Of a stretch of DNA of 29,585 bases, positions 15,239-22,997 are shown piece by piece. Where the stretch lies: NCBI GenBank assembly GCA_036005845.1, contig DASYQD010000187.1:1-29585 (forward strand), in the 5' to 3' direction. Source of the stretch: DASYQD01 sp036005845. Lineage in GTDB: Bacteria > Acidobacteriota > Thermoanaerobaculia > Multivoradales > JAIOJS01. The notes beneath the pieces were generated by a model. It had not been told where the DNA came from. It saw only the letters and a program-made list of their open reading frames with translations, and did not search any database. The stretch's first letter is position 1. Every line of letters starts with the position of its first letter. Made by a program: the position numbers and the translations under genes.

Positions 15239-15256
15239 GTGACGGTCCGGTGACGG
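15239..15256 (-). promoter_or_regulatory. Candidate Pho box upstream of phoU-pstSB
   Basis: Read on the minus strand, CCGTCAC-CGGA-CCGTCAC consists of two identical 7-mers separated by 4 bp, an 11-bp pitch. That is the architecture of PhoB boxes (CTGTCAT, 4 bp, CTGTCAC/T), with C for T at position 2. A third degenerate repeat is at 15261-15267. It lies 51-68 nt ahead of phoU in the right orientation and 67-84 nt ahead of ppx. No good -10 at the standard distance was found. Confidence 0.4.
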
Positions 15257-15322
15257 CGGTGTCGCGGTTTGGCTTCGCGACCATCGTCCGCGGATATCGG
15301 CAGGCTTGTAGAGTGCGGCGCG

Positions 15323-16825
15323 ATGGCGAGAAGGCCCGCGACGCACTCCAGCCTCGCCGCCGTCGACCTGGGATCGAACAGCTTCCGCATGGTGATCGCC
15401 GACGTTGTCGACGGCGCATTGCGCCGCCGCGACAGCCTGCGCGAGGGCGTGCGATTGGCGGCGGCGCTGGGGCCTGACGGGCGGCTGACTGGCGAGGGCG
15501 AGCAGCGCGCTCTCGCCTGCCTGGCGCGCTTCGGCGAGCGACTGCGCGAGCTGCCGCGAGGCAACGTCCGCGCGGTAGGCACCAATACCTTACGCAGAGC
15601 GCGCGGGGCGCGCTCGTTCCTCGAAAGGGCGAAGACGGCGCTCGGTCATCCGGTGGACGTGATCTCGGGGCAGGAGGAGGCGCGGCTCGTCTACCAAGGC
15701 GTGGCGCAGGACCTCGGACCGGGCGATGAGCGACGCCTCGTCGTCGACATCGGCGGCGGCAGCACCGAGTGCATCCTCGGCCGCGGCACGTCGGCGGAGC
15801 GCATGGAGAGCCTCTATGTCGGCTGCGTCGGTATGACGCTGGCGCACTTCCCGGACGGCCGGCTGCGGCGCGACTCGCTGCGGCGCGCGGTCGAGGCGAC
15901 TCGCGTCGAGCTCGAAGGACTCGAAGGCGAGCTGCGCGGCGTCGAGTGGGATACCTGCGCCGGCTCGTCGGGCACGGTGCGTGCGATCGCCGCCGTGGTG
16001 CGGCGCAACGGCTGGTCGGCGGACGGCATCACGCTGCCGGCGCTGCGCAAGCTGCGCAAGGCGATGCTCTCGGCGGGCGATATCTCGTCGCTGCGGCTCT
16101 CGGGCTTGTCGCGCGAGCGCGCGGCGGTCCTGCCGGGCGGCCTCGCCATCCTGTGGGCCTTCTTTCGCGCCTTCGGCGTCGAGCGCATGGTCGCCTCCCG
16201 CGGCTCGCTGCGCGAAGGCGTGCTCGTCGACCTGTTGGGCCGCCTCGGCAAGCGCGACGTGCGCCCGCGCACCATCGCGCGGCTGCAGGACCAGTACCGC
16301 GTCGACCGCGCGCAAGCCGAACGCGTCGAGTCGACCGCGCTCGCGTTGCTGGCGCAGGTGGAAGGCGCGTGGGGCCTGGCGGGCAACGAAGCGCGCGACT
16401 ACCTAGGCTGGGCCGCGCGCGTGCACGAGATCGGCCTCGCCGTCGCGCACGGCGGTCACCACAAGCACGGCGCCTATCTCGTCGGCAATTCCGAGCTCGC
16501 CGGCTTCTCGCTGCAGGAGCAACAGGTGCTGGCGCTGCTCGTACGCGGCCACCGACGCAAGTGGCCGAAGGCCAGCTTCGAAGAGCTGCCGCCCGAACGT
16601 CAAGCGCAAGTAGCGGCGCTGGCCGTGCTGCTACGCGTCGCCACCCTGCTGCACCGTGGCCGCGGCAGCCGCGAGCTCCCCGCGGTCGCGGCCACGGCGG
16701 CCGAGCGGTCGCTGCGCCTCCGCTTCCCGCGCGGCTGGCTCCGCGCCCACCCCTTGACCCGCGCCGACCTCGAGCACGAGGCGACGTGGCTGGGAGCCGC
16801 TGGTTGGGAGCTGCGCTGGGAGTAG
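15323..16825 (+). CDS. ppx: Exopolyphosphatase / pppGpp phosphohydrolase (Ppx/GppA)
   Basis: 500 residues from ATG 15323; an in-frame upstream start at 15269 is less likely because the conserved fold begins just after 15323. The ASKHA-fold phosphate loops are VDLGSNSFRMVIADV (about 14-28) and LVVDIGGGSTECILG (about 139-153). A conserved EEARLVYQGV segment lies between them. The C-terminal third is a HD-like helical domain (WAARVHEIGLAVAHGGHHKH), as in long Ppx proteins. These enzymes release phosphate from the ends of polyphosphate; some use pppGpp. The gene is divergent from phoU, sharing a 134-nt control region with a candidate Pho box, which fits a phosphate-starvation role. GppA activity cannot be excluded. 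Confidence 0.92.
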   Translation: MARRPATHSSLAAVDLGSNSFRMVIADVVDGALRRRDSLREGVRLAAALGPDGRLTGEGEQRALACLARFGERLRELPRGNVRAVGTNTLRRARGARSFLERAKTALGHPVDVISGQEEARLVYQGVAQDLGPGDERRLVVDIGGGSTECILGRGTSAERMESLYVGCVGMTLAHFPDGRLRRDSLRRAVEATRVELEGLEGELRGVEWDTCAGSSGTVRAIAAVVRRNGWSADGITLPALRKLRKAMLSAGDISSLRLSGLSRERAAVLPGGLAILWAFFRAFGVERMVASRGSLREGVLVDLLGRLGKRDVRPRTIARLQDQYRVDRAQAERVESTALALLAQVEGAWGLAGNEARDYLGWAARVHEIGLAVAHGGHHKHGAYLVGNSELAGFSLQEQQVLALLVRGHRRKWPKASFEELPPERQAQVAALAVLLRVATLLHRGRGSRELPAVAATAAERSLRLRFPRGWLRAHPLTRADLEHEATWLGAAGWELRWE

Positions 16826-16841
16826 TGCGCCGCGACGGCGC

Positions 16842-16847
16842 TAGAAT
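16842..16847 (+). promoter_or_regulatory. -10-like element for a leaderless antitoxin transcript
   Basis: TAGAAT lies with 6 nt between it and the ATG at 16854, so transcription would start at or next to the start codon. No Shine-Dalgarno sequence precedes the ATG, which agrees with a leaderless mRNA. No -35 box is visible. A similar TAGAGT sits 8 nt before the ppx ATG. Confidence 0.35.
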
Positions 16848-16853
16848 GAGACG

Positions 16854-17135
16854 ATGCCGCCGGTTCGTTCCACCGCCGAGGCCAAGCCTGTTGGCGAGTT
16901 CGCCGCGCACGCCGCGGCGCTGATCGAGCAAGTGCAGAAGACGCGGCGTGCCCTCGTCCTCACGCAGCAAGGAGAGAGCGCCGCGGTCGTAGTGGATGCC
17001 GGCGAGTACGAGCGCCTACTCAACGAGCTCGAGCTGCTCCGCGACATCCATGCGGCCGAAGCCCAGCTCGCCAACGACGAGGGCGTGCCGCACGCCGAAG
17101 CGCGCGAGCGAGTTCTCTCCCGTCTTCGGTCGTGA
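16854..17135 (+). CDS. Phd/YefM-family antitoxin (partner toxin broken)
   Basis: 93 residues. The Phd/YefM pattern is clear: VGEFAAHAAALIEQVQKT, then ALVLTQQGESAAVVVDAGEY, and a C-terminal toxin-binding helix (about 56-93, LELLRDIHAAEAQLANDEG then HAEARERVLSRL). That C-terminus is the usual form for antitoxins paired with ParE/RelE toxins. Its TGA overlaps a GTG (GTGA) that opens the remains of such a toxin. The antitoxin reading frame is intact and well kept although the toxin is not. Confidence 0.88.
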   Translation: MPPVRSTAEAKPVGEFAAHAAALIEQVQKTRRALVLTQQGESAAVVVDAGEYERLLNELELLRDIHAAEAQLANDEGVPHAEARERVLSRLRS

Positions 17136-17447
17136 AGGTCGTCTGGTCGCAGCGGGCGATCCAGCGCTTCGTTCAGACCGCCGATCACATCGCTCAGGAC
17201 CATCCGGATTCTGCTTCTCGCTGGGCAAGGAACTTCGCGACTGTCGCGTAGCTCGCGGACATCCGCTTCGCGGTCGCGTGATGCCGAGCCGCGACGGCGC
17301 GAGATCCACCAGCTGATCAACGGTTCGCACCGCATCACCTTTTGCCTGGGGGTAGATCGTCTCGCTCTGACGGTAAGCAAGGAGCTGCAGACGTTCCATG
17401 CACGGAGATTTGAGCCGTGGCCCGGTTTCATTCGTGCGCCCTTTTGA
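17132..17447 (+). pseudogene. RelE/ParE-family toxin, inactivated by a nonsense codon and two frameshifts
   Basis: From GTG 17132 the frame reads VKVVWSQRAIQRFVQTADHI, then AQDHPDSASRWARNFATVA, a typical ParE/RelE N-terminus, up to a TAG at 17249-17251. The expected continuation LAD follows in the same frame. Then HPLRGRVMPSRDG continues in the frame one base back, from 17260. REIHQLINGSHRITFCLG and the rest, up to FHARRFEP, continue after another one-base step from about 17298. Homology thus runs through all three frames, as if two single bases had been lost and one Arg or Gln codon had become TAG. The gene would have been about 95-105 codons. Sequencing error could explain one change but hardly all three. 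Confidence 0.85.
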
Positions 17448-17584
17448 GAACGATCTCAAGAAACGGGCGCTATGCCACTTTGGTCTCGAGAGTTTACCCA
17501 CACCAGATTGCTGTCGCACGGGACGTGCGGAGGGCCTACACTCTCTACTGATGTTGGTCGCATGGCGAGACTTCGAGATGTAGA

Positions 17585-19204
17585 ATGTCTGCTGCGGAGA
17601 CAGAAGGGCAGATGGCGAGAGATCTAGGGCTCCTTGGAGAGGCGACCCTCGTAAGCTGGGCAGCTGCCGAAGGCATTAGCGCCCAGAAGTCCACCCAAGA
17701 CCGCAACGGGTGGGACTACCTGCTTGAGCTACCGCCCGACCCTCCGAGCGGGCCTCTCACCTTGCCGCGTGACAGGGAGCCCGCCTATTTCTCGTGCCTG
17801 TTACAGGTGAAGGCGACCGACACCGGACGTCTCCGACATCAGGTTAGTCTCACGAACCTGCAAAAGTTAATTACCCATCCGCTTCCTGCGTTCTTCCTCA
17901 TCCTAGACTTTGGAGGTGCTGATTGCCCTCAGGCGGCATACTTAGTGCCCTTGGCTGAGGAAATGACTGACCGCGTCCTGCGTCGAATTCGCAGGCTCGA
18001 TGTGCAAGGGAAGGATCTTCGCAACAGGAAACTCAGCGTGACTGGTGCTACTCAGACCAGACTCGAGCTCCCCGCTGGCAGCGCTTTGGTACGCGCCATT
18101 CGGAATCACATTGGCTGCAGCCTGGAGGAGTACGTAAAGCGCAAGTTGGCACTCGTGGAGACGATAGGATACGGTCCGGACGGACCGAACACAAAGAGTC
18201 TAACGCTCAAGTTTAGCGAGGAGAGCCTGAAAGGCGTTGCGTTGCCGGAATACCTCGTGGATCTCACGCTCGGCTTGAGAGATTCTTTGAGTGTCTTGGG
18301 TGCAGAGGTGTCGGATAATCGGTTCGACATTCCCTGCGTTCTCAAGACTCTTCCGGCTGGCGAGTTGACGCTAAATCCTGAGACAACAGGTAGCGCCGAG
18401 GTAGTGTTCCGGCTTGGAAGCTCCGCTGCGCGGATTACAATGGACATGATACTTCCCGGCGGTCTCGGTCATGCGATCGATATCAATTTCCTTAAGGCTC
18501 GCTTCAGGAGCCAATGCCTCGATCTGGTCGTGGGACGTTCACAGATGACTGTGCGGCTCGACACCGCTCCTGCCGATGCGAATCTACGAGGCTTGCATGA
18601 ATGGGCGCAGGTGGTCCTACTATTCGCCGAAGCACTAAAGTTCAAATTGCCGGTAGAATGCGTTATATACTCCTCAGGCCGGGTGCTCTTTGAGAATGCG
18701 CTGGCAATGCAGGAGATGGACCTCCCACCAGAAGTCGTGACGGTTGGGGAGGTTATTCGGGATGCGTGGCTAGTTGCCGAACGTCTAGGGATTCAGGATC
18801 AGGTTCGAGTTTCTATCGGTCTCTTGATGCGTCAGAAAACGCGCCTGCGCCTCTTTCTTGAATTACTAGATCCGACTCCTCGCGAGGTGAGGGTCGGTGG
18901 CTCGTTTGAGCCAGAACCGATTGAGGGTAGCGGCGTTTGTGTACCGTTTGGGACCGAGGTGCTTCTCGGTGACTACAAGGGCATCGCAGTGGTGTCGGTG
19001 TGGGGCAAGGCAACGTATACAGGCAAAGATCGGGAAGGCCGACGGGAGTTCGGCGTAGCAAGCACTGAGAGGCGAACCGAGAGAGTATTCGCGACAAGAT
19101 TGGACGAAAATAATGCAGCGAGCCTCGCCATTGCCGTGAATGCCATCGCTGATGGCTACGACGATGACGTACAGTGTTGGTTGCTACCGCAATATGTGAT
19201 CTGA
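17585..19204 (+). CDS. Orphan protein with N-terminal PD-(D/E)XK nuclease-like (DUF4365-like) domain
   Basis: 539 residues from ATG 17585; the Met at residue 10 is an alternative. Residues about 14-110 fit the nuclease core: LGEATLVSWAAAEGI with E19, NGWDYLLELP with D44, SCLLQVKATD with Q74-x-K76, and then LTNLQKLI...PLPAFFLILDF. E-(D)-QxK is the active-site pattern of PD-(D/E)XK folds, including DUF4365 proteins. The remaining 430 residues match nothing I recognise; they look mixed alpha/beta. Composition and codon use are clearly more AT-rich (many TTG, AGA, ATA codons) than the neighbours, suggesting horizontal acquisition, next to a decayed toxin-antitoxin locus. A restriction or defence role is possible but unproven. 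The 137 nt upstream hold no recognisable promoter. Confidence 0.6.
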   Translation: MSAAETEGQMARDLGLLGEATLVSWAAAEGISAQKSTQDRNGWDYLLELPPDPPSGPLTLPRDREPAYFSCLLQVKATDTGRLRHQVSLTNLQKLITHPLPAFFLILDFGGADCPQAAYLVPLAEEMTDRVLRRIRRLDVQGKDLRNRKLSVTGATQTRLELPAGSALVRAIRNHIGCSLEEYVKRKLALVETIGYGPDGPNTKSLTLKFSEESLKGVALPEYLVDLTLGLRDSLSVLGAEVSDNRFDIPCVLKTLPAGELTLNPETTGSAEVVFRLGSSAARITMDMILPGGLGHAIDINFLKARFRSQCLDLVVGRSQMTVRLDTAPADANLRGLHEWAQVVLLFAEALKFKLPVECVIYSSGRVLFENALAMQEMDLPPEVVTVGEVIRDAWLVAERLGIQDQVRVSIGLLMRQKTRLRLFLELLDPTPREVRVGGSFEPEPIEGSGVCVPFGTEVLLGDYKGIAVVSVWGKATYTGKDREGRREFGVASTERRTERVFATRLDENNAASLAIAVNAIADGYDDDVQCWLLPQYVI

Positions 19205-19247
19205 ACAGGTGATATGTGCGACTGGGTGGAACCGCCGCCTGCGCCGA

Positions 19248-20132
19248 TCACCGCGCCGTTCGGTGCCAGCCTTGCCAGTAGTCGAGGATGCGTCTCGCGA
19301 AGGTTCGTGGCTTTTCAGCCCAGAGGCGATTGCCGGCTTCGCGGGCGCGTTCTCGTAGGCGGCGTTGGCGGCGGGCGATGGCGCGCTGCAGGCGTGGCGT
19401 GAGCAGCGGTGGGTCGCCGCCGGCGGCTGCCAGCGCGTCGCGCAGGACGGTGAGGTCGTGCTCGTCGCCGAGGAGCTGCGACAGCTCGTGGATCGCTGCG
19501 GCCAGGGTGCCCAGCGGCCCGGGCCAGGCGGGCTCGAAGAGGCGGACGGCGTACCAGAGGTCCTTGGTCGACTTGCGCCAGGCGTGGAAGTCGGCCGCCT
19601 CGCCGTTCGCGTAAGCCGCTTTCATGCGGCGCTTGCCGCGGCGGTAGACACGCGCCAGCGACTCGGTCACCGATTCGGGCGTGGCGAGCTGCACCGCGGG
19701 CAGCGCCTGCGCGGCCCCAGCGAACGAAGTCGCCAGCAACTCGCGCATGGCGGCGGTGACGGCGGCGTCCGCGGCGTCGCGCCGCTCGCTCAGCACCCGC
19801 TCCGCGGCCTCGCGCTCGCTGCGCAGCAGGCGCTGGTAGCGGCGCAGCTTTTCCAGCGCTTCCACCGTCACCTCGGCATCGCGGATCGCGGAAACGGTGC
19901 CCGCCGCGTCGCGGAACTTGGCGCGCGCCGAACGCTCGAGCTCGGGTCCCCAGGCGCCGCGCAGCAGCCGCAGCGCGGCGCGCGCTTCCTTGCTCCGCTT
20001 GCGCGCTTCGTGCACCGCTTCCGCCGGCGCCGCCACGTCCGCAAGGTGCTCTCCCGCCGCGGCCGCCTGCTCGACCGCGACGCGGCGCAGGCCGGTGGCG
20101 AGGCTCTCGCGCTGATGGAGTTGGTACGTCAT
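19248..20132 (-). CDS. CHAD-domain protein (polyphosphate-binding)
   Basis: 294 residues from ATG 20132, where the fold begins (MTYQLHQRESLATGLRRVA); a GTG at 20165 would add 11 residues with no family support. CHAD domains are two four-helix bundles lined with conserved His, Arg and Lys. Both copies of the signature are visible: VHEARKRSKEARAALRLLR and FHAWRKSTKDLWYAVRLFE. CHAD proteins bind inorganic polyphosphate and are often encoded near ppk or ppx or fused to CYTH. Here the gene lies beside sixA and 636 nt from ppk1, which fits. It converges on the nuclease-like gene with a 43-nt gap. An unusual repeat region lies upstream at 20209-20248. Confidence 0.88.
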   Translation of the reverse strand: MTYQLHQRESLATGLRRVAVEQAAAAGEHLADVAAPAEAVHEARKRSKEARAALRLLRGAWGPELERSARAKFRDAAGTVSAIRDAEVTVEALEKLRRYQRLLRSEREAAERVLSERRDAADAAVTAAMRELLATSFAGAAQALPAVQLATPESVTESLARVYRRGKRRMKAAYANGEAADFHAWRKSTKDLWYAVRLFEPAWPGPLGTLAAAIHELSQLLGDEHDLTVLRDALAAAGGDPPLLTPRLQRAIARRQRRLRERAREAGNRLWAEKPRTFARRILDYWQGWHRTAR

Positions 20133-20208
20133 CGGCGGCGACGCGGCGCGCGAGGACGCTAGCACCCGCTCGCCTCGTCGATGGGCGCGAGCCCGCCGCG
20201 AACGGCGC

Positions 20209-20248
20209 GGGTCACCGCCCTGTCACCAGGTGGTGACCGCGCGGTCAC
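20209..20248. promoter_or_regulatory. Four 11-bp-pitch GTCAC repeats with overlapping palindromes
   Basis: Seven-mers GGGTCAC (20209), CTGTCAC (20220), TGGTGAC (20231) and CGGTCAC (20242) are spaced exactly 11 bp apart with 4-bp gaps. The second equals a PhoB half-site. The same bases also form GTCACCA-GG-TGGTGAC (20222-20237) and the perfect 16-bp palindrome GTGACCGCGCGGTCAC (20233-20248), which covers the sixA stop codon. It lies 77-116 nt ahead of the CHAD gene, but the Pho-box orientation points the other way. It may be an operator array, a sixA terminator or an attenuator with alternative stems. Confidence 0.4.
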
Positions 20249-20754
20249 TTGGCGGCGATATCACCGCTGCGTGGAAGCAGCTTGGGCGCCACCAGCCAGA
20301 GCAGCTCGCCGCGGCCGCCGGCCAGCTCGCCCCAGCCCAGGATGTCGAGCCCGACGGCGGCTACCGCGCACGTCGGCAGCCGGACGTTGCCGCCGCCGAT
20401 GAGCCGCGAGGTGGTGTCGGACCAGGTCGGCTCATGACCCACGGCGAGGGCCACTTCGACCGTCCCTGGCAGCTCGCGCAAGCTGGCGAGGACGCCCGCC
20501 GGGGTAGTCTCATAGAAGGGGCGTTCCTGCCGAGGCCCCTCCCAGCCGGCCGCGGCCGCCACCCGTTCCAGGGTGTCGCGGGCGCGGAGGGCGGGGGAGG
20601 CGAGCAGGGCGTCGGGCACGACGCCGGCTGCGGCGAGGAAGCGTCCCACCCGCGCCGCCGCATCCTCCCCTTCGGGCGCGAGCGGCCGCGCGGGGTCGTC
20701 GTCGGCGGGCTCGCGCATCGCCCTGGCATGGCGCAGGAGTAGCAGCGTTTTCAT
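20245..20754 (-). CDS. sixA: SixA-type phosphohistidine phosphatase
   Basis: 169 residues from ATG 20754, chosen because the fold starts immediately: MKTLLLLRHARA carries the catalytic RH motif (R8-H9) of the histidine phosphatase superfamily. LLASPALRARDTLERVA contains the second conserved Arg, and AVGHEPTWSD the second catalytic His. Length and the missing insert fit SixA. E. coli SixA removes phosphate from phosphohistidine in a phosphotransferase relay; in other bacteria the homologue often sits next to polyphosphate or CHAD genes and its substrate is uncertain. Its start is 13 nt from that of ppk1 on the other strand, so their promoters must overlap. Confidence 0.9.
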   Translation of the reverse strand: MKTLLLLRHARAMREPADDDPARPLAPEGEDAAARVGRFLAAAGVVPDALLASPALRARDTLERVAAAAGWEGPRQERPFYETTPAGVLASLRELPGTVEVALAVGHEPTWSDTTSRLIGGGNVRLPTCAVAAVGLDILGWGELAGGRGELLWLVAPKLLPRSGDIAAK

Positions 20755-20767
20755 CGCAGAGGAGTGT

Positions 20768-22990
20768 ATGGCAGAGCCGCTGGTCGAAGAGCCGCCGGTC
20801 GAGGTCGTCGAAGAATCGGCGTCGCCGCCCCTCGCCGCCGTCGCGTCGGCGGCGCCGAAGAAGGGCAAGGGGAAGAAGAAGCGCGGCGCGGCGCCGCGCA
20901 CCAATGTCAGCCACGCGAGCTACTACATCAACCGCGAGCTGTCATGGCTCGAGTTCGATCGCCGCGTGCTCTCCGAAGCGCGCGATCCCAACCTGCCGCT
21001 GCTCGAGCGCGTCCGCTTCCTATCCATCTTCGCCAGCAATCTCGACGAGTTCTTCATGGTGCGCGTCTCGGGCCTGCGGCGCCAGCTCGAGACCGGCGTC
21101 GTCAGCCGGCCGCCCGACGGCATGAGCCCGGCCGAGCAGCTCACCGCCATCCGCGAGCGCCTGATGCCGATGCGCGAGGCGCTCATCGAGGGCTGGCGCT
21201 CCGACCTGCAGCCGAAGCTGCGCGAAGCCGGCATCCAGGTGCTCGACTGGAGCGAGCTCAAGGGCAAGCAGCGCAAGGCGCTGCGCAAGCACTTCGAGCG
21301 CGGCATCTTTCCGACGCTGACGCCGCTCGCCTTCGACCCCAGCCACCCGTTCCCGCACATCTCGAACCTGTCGATCAACCTCGCCGTCGTCGTCCGCGAC
21401 CCGGTGCACGGCGAGCGCTTCGCGCGTCTCAAGGTGCCGGGCACGTTCCCGCGCCTGCTGCGCATCCCGAGCGACGGCGAGGCGGGCTCGCTCGGGCTCG
21501 AGGGCGACGAGGCGCCCACCTTCGTCTGGATCGAAGAGGTGGTGTGCGCCAACCTCGACCTGCTCTTCCCGGGGCTCGAGGTCGTCTCCGCCCATCCGTT
21601 CCGCGTCACCCGCGACGCCGACGTCGACATCGAGGAGGACGAGGCGGGCGACCTGCTGACGGCGATGGTCGAGGTCGTCGGGCAGCGCCACTTCGGCTCC
21701 GCGGTGCGCCTCGAGATCGACGAGCGCATGCCGCAGCGCATCCGCGACATCCTGGTGCGCAACCTCGGGCTGCAGCCCTACCAGATCTTCATGACCAAGA
21801 GCCCGATCGGGCGCGCCGACCTCATCCAGCTCTACAGCCTCGACCGCCCCGACCTCAAGTACCCGCCGGCGACTCCGGTCGTACAGCTGCCGCTGCTCGG
21901 CGACGAAGGGCCGTTCGCCGCCATCCGCCGCCGCGACTTCGCGCTCTACCACCCCTACGACAGCTTCGCGCCGGTGGTGAGCTTCGTCGAATGGGCGGCG
22001 CGCGACCCCGACGTGCTGGCGATCAAGCAGACGCTCTACCGCGTCGGCCTCAACTCGCCGATCGTGCAGGCGCTGATGGAGGCGCGCGAGAACGGCAAGC
22101 AGGTCTCGGTCCTGGTCGAGCTGCGAGCGCGCTTCGACGAGGAGAAGAACATCGAGTGGGCGCGGGCGCTCGACAGCGCCGGCGTGCACGTCGTCTACGG
22201 CGTGCTCGGCCTCAAGACGCACGCCAAGGTCTGCCTCGTCGTGCGGCGCGAGGGCGACGACATCCGGCGCTACGTCCACCTCGCCACCGGCAACTACAAC
22301 CCGGCGACGGCGCGCGCGTACGGCGACCTCGGCTTCTTCTCCGCCGATCCCGAGCTGGCCGAGGACGTCTCCGACTTCTTCAACGCCTTGACCGGCTATT
22401 CGCGCAAGGAGCGCTACAGGAAGCTGCTGGTGGCGCCGGGCCGCATGCGCGACGAGTTGCTCGAGCGCATCGAACGCGAGACCGAACGCCATCTCCGCCA
22501 CGGTGACGGCTACCTCGCCTTCAAGATGAACGCGCTGGTCGACAAGGCGTGCATCCGCGCGCTCTACCGCGCCTCGCAGGCGGGAGTGAAGATCGACCTG
22601 CAGGTACGCGGCATCTGCTGCCTGCGGCCGGGCGTTCCGCGGGTGTCGGAGACGATCACCGTCACCTCCATCGTCGGCCGCTTCCTCGAGCACTCGCGGG
22701 TGTACTACTTCCGAAACGGCGGCGACGAGGAGCTGTTCCTAGGCAGCGCCGACCTGATGCCGCGCAACCTCGACGGCCGAGTCGAGGTCCTCTTCCCGAT
22801 CGAGAGCCCGCCGCTGCGCGCGGCGCTGCGCGACGGCGTGCTCTTCACGCAGCTGCGCGACAGCGCCAAGGCTTGGCGCCTGCTGCCCGACGGTTCCTAC
22901 GAGAAGGTGCAGCCGAAGGAGGGCGAGAAGCCCTTCAACAGCCAGGAGTTCCTGTTGCGGCAGGGCGGTAGCTGGCGGCTAGAGGACTAG
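20768..22990 (+). CDS. ppk1: Polyphosphate kinase 1
   Basis: 740 residues from ATG 20768, with GAGGAG just upstream. A charged, low-complexity N-terminal extension (1-45, KKGKGKKKRG) precedes the N domain (YINRELSWLEFDRRVL, then FLSIFASNLDEFFMVRVSGL). The catalytic part is complete: VLAIKQTLYRVG, VELRARFDEEKNIEWA, LKTHAKVCLVVRR with the autophosphorylated His at 485, then LATGNYNPATARAYGDLGFF, and the second His in RFLEHSRVYYF. GSADLMPRNLDGRVEVLFPI is the C2-domain signature. The enzyme makes polyphosphate from ATP reversibly at the membrane. It is divergent from sixA and close to the CHAD gene. Confidence 0.97.
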   Translation: MAEPLVEEPPVEVVEESASPPLAAVASAAPKKGKGKKKRGAAPRTNVSHASYYINRELSWLEFDRRVLSEARDPNLPLLERVRFLSIFASNLDEFFMVRVSGLRRQLETGVVSRPPDGMSPAEQLTAIRERLMPMREALIEGWRSDLQPKLREAGIQVLDWSELKGKQRKALRKHFERGIFPTLTPLAFDPSHPFPHISNLSINLAVVVRDPVHGERFARLKVPGTFPRLLRIPSDGEAGSLGLEGDEAPTFVWIEEVVCANLDLLFPGLEVVSAHPFRVTRDADVDIEEDEAGDLLTAMVEVVGQRHFGSAVRLEIDERMPQRIRDILVRNLGLQPYQIFMTKSPIGRADLIQLYSLDRPDLKYPPATPVVQLPLLGDEGPFAAIRRRDFALYHPYDSFAPVVSFVEWAARDPDVLAIKQTLYRVGLNSPIVQALMEARENGKQVSVLVELRARFDEEKNIEWARALDSAGVHVVYGVLGLKTHAKVCLVVRREGDDIRRYVHLATGNYNPATARAYGDLGFFSADPELAEDVSDFFNALTGYSRKERYRKLLVAPGRMRDELLERIERETERHLRHGDGYLAFKMNALVDKACIRALYRASQAGVKIDLQVRGICCLRPGVPRVSETITVTSIVGRFLEHSRVYYFRNGGDEELFLGSADLMPRNLDGRVEVLFPIESPPLRAALRDGVLFTQLRDSAKAWRLLPDGSYEKVQPKEGEKPFNSQEFLLRQGGSWRLED

Positions 22991-22997
22991 CAGGTCT

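Noticed and set aside
15261..15281. GTCGCG...CGCGAC inverted repeat ahead of ppx
   Set aside because: Six-bp arms of CpG-rich sequence are expected by chance at this base composition.
14446..15585. The minus-strand frame of pstS stays open upstream, across phoU and into ppx (to 15585)
   Set aside because: The pstS lipoprotein signal and ribosome site fix the start at 14445. The upstream part is low-complexity shadow sequence over phoU and ppx.
16996..17316. 106-codon frame starting inside the antitoxin gene
   Set aside because: It only becomes meaningful at its end, where it carries the middle piece of the broken ParE toxin (HPLRGRVMPSRDG). It is explained by the frameshift.
17444..17459. 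TTGAGA-ACGA-TCTCAA hairpin after the toxin remnant
   Set aside because: Only a 6-bp AT-containing stem without a T-run, overlapping the remnant's stop; too weak to call a terminator or operator.
20944..22693. Long antisense frames opposite ppk1
   Set aside because: PPK1 motifs run uninterrupted on the plus strand; the antisense frames have no conserved motif.
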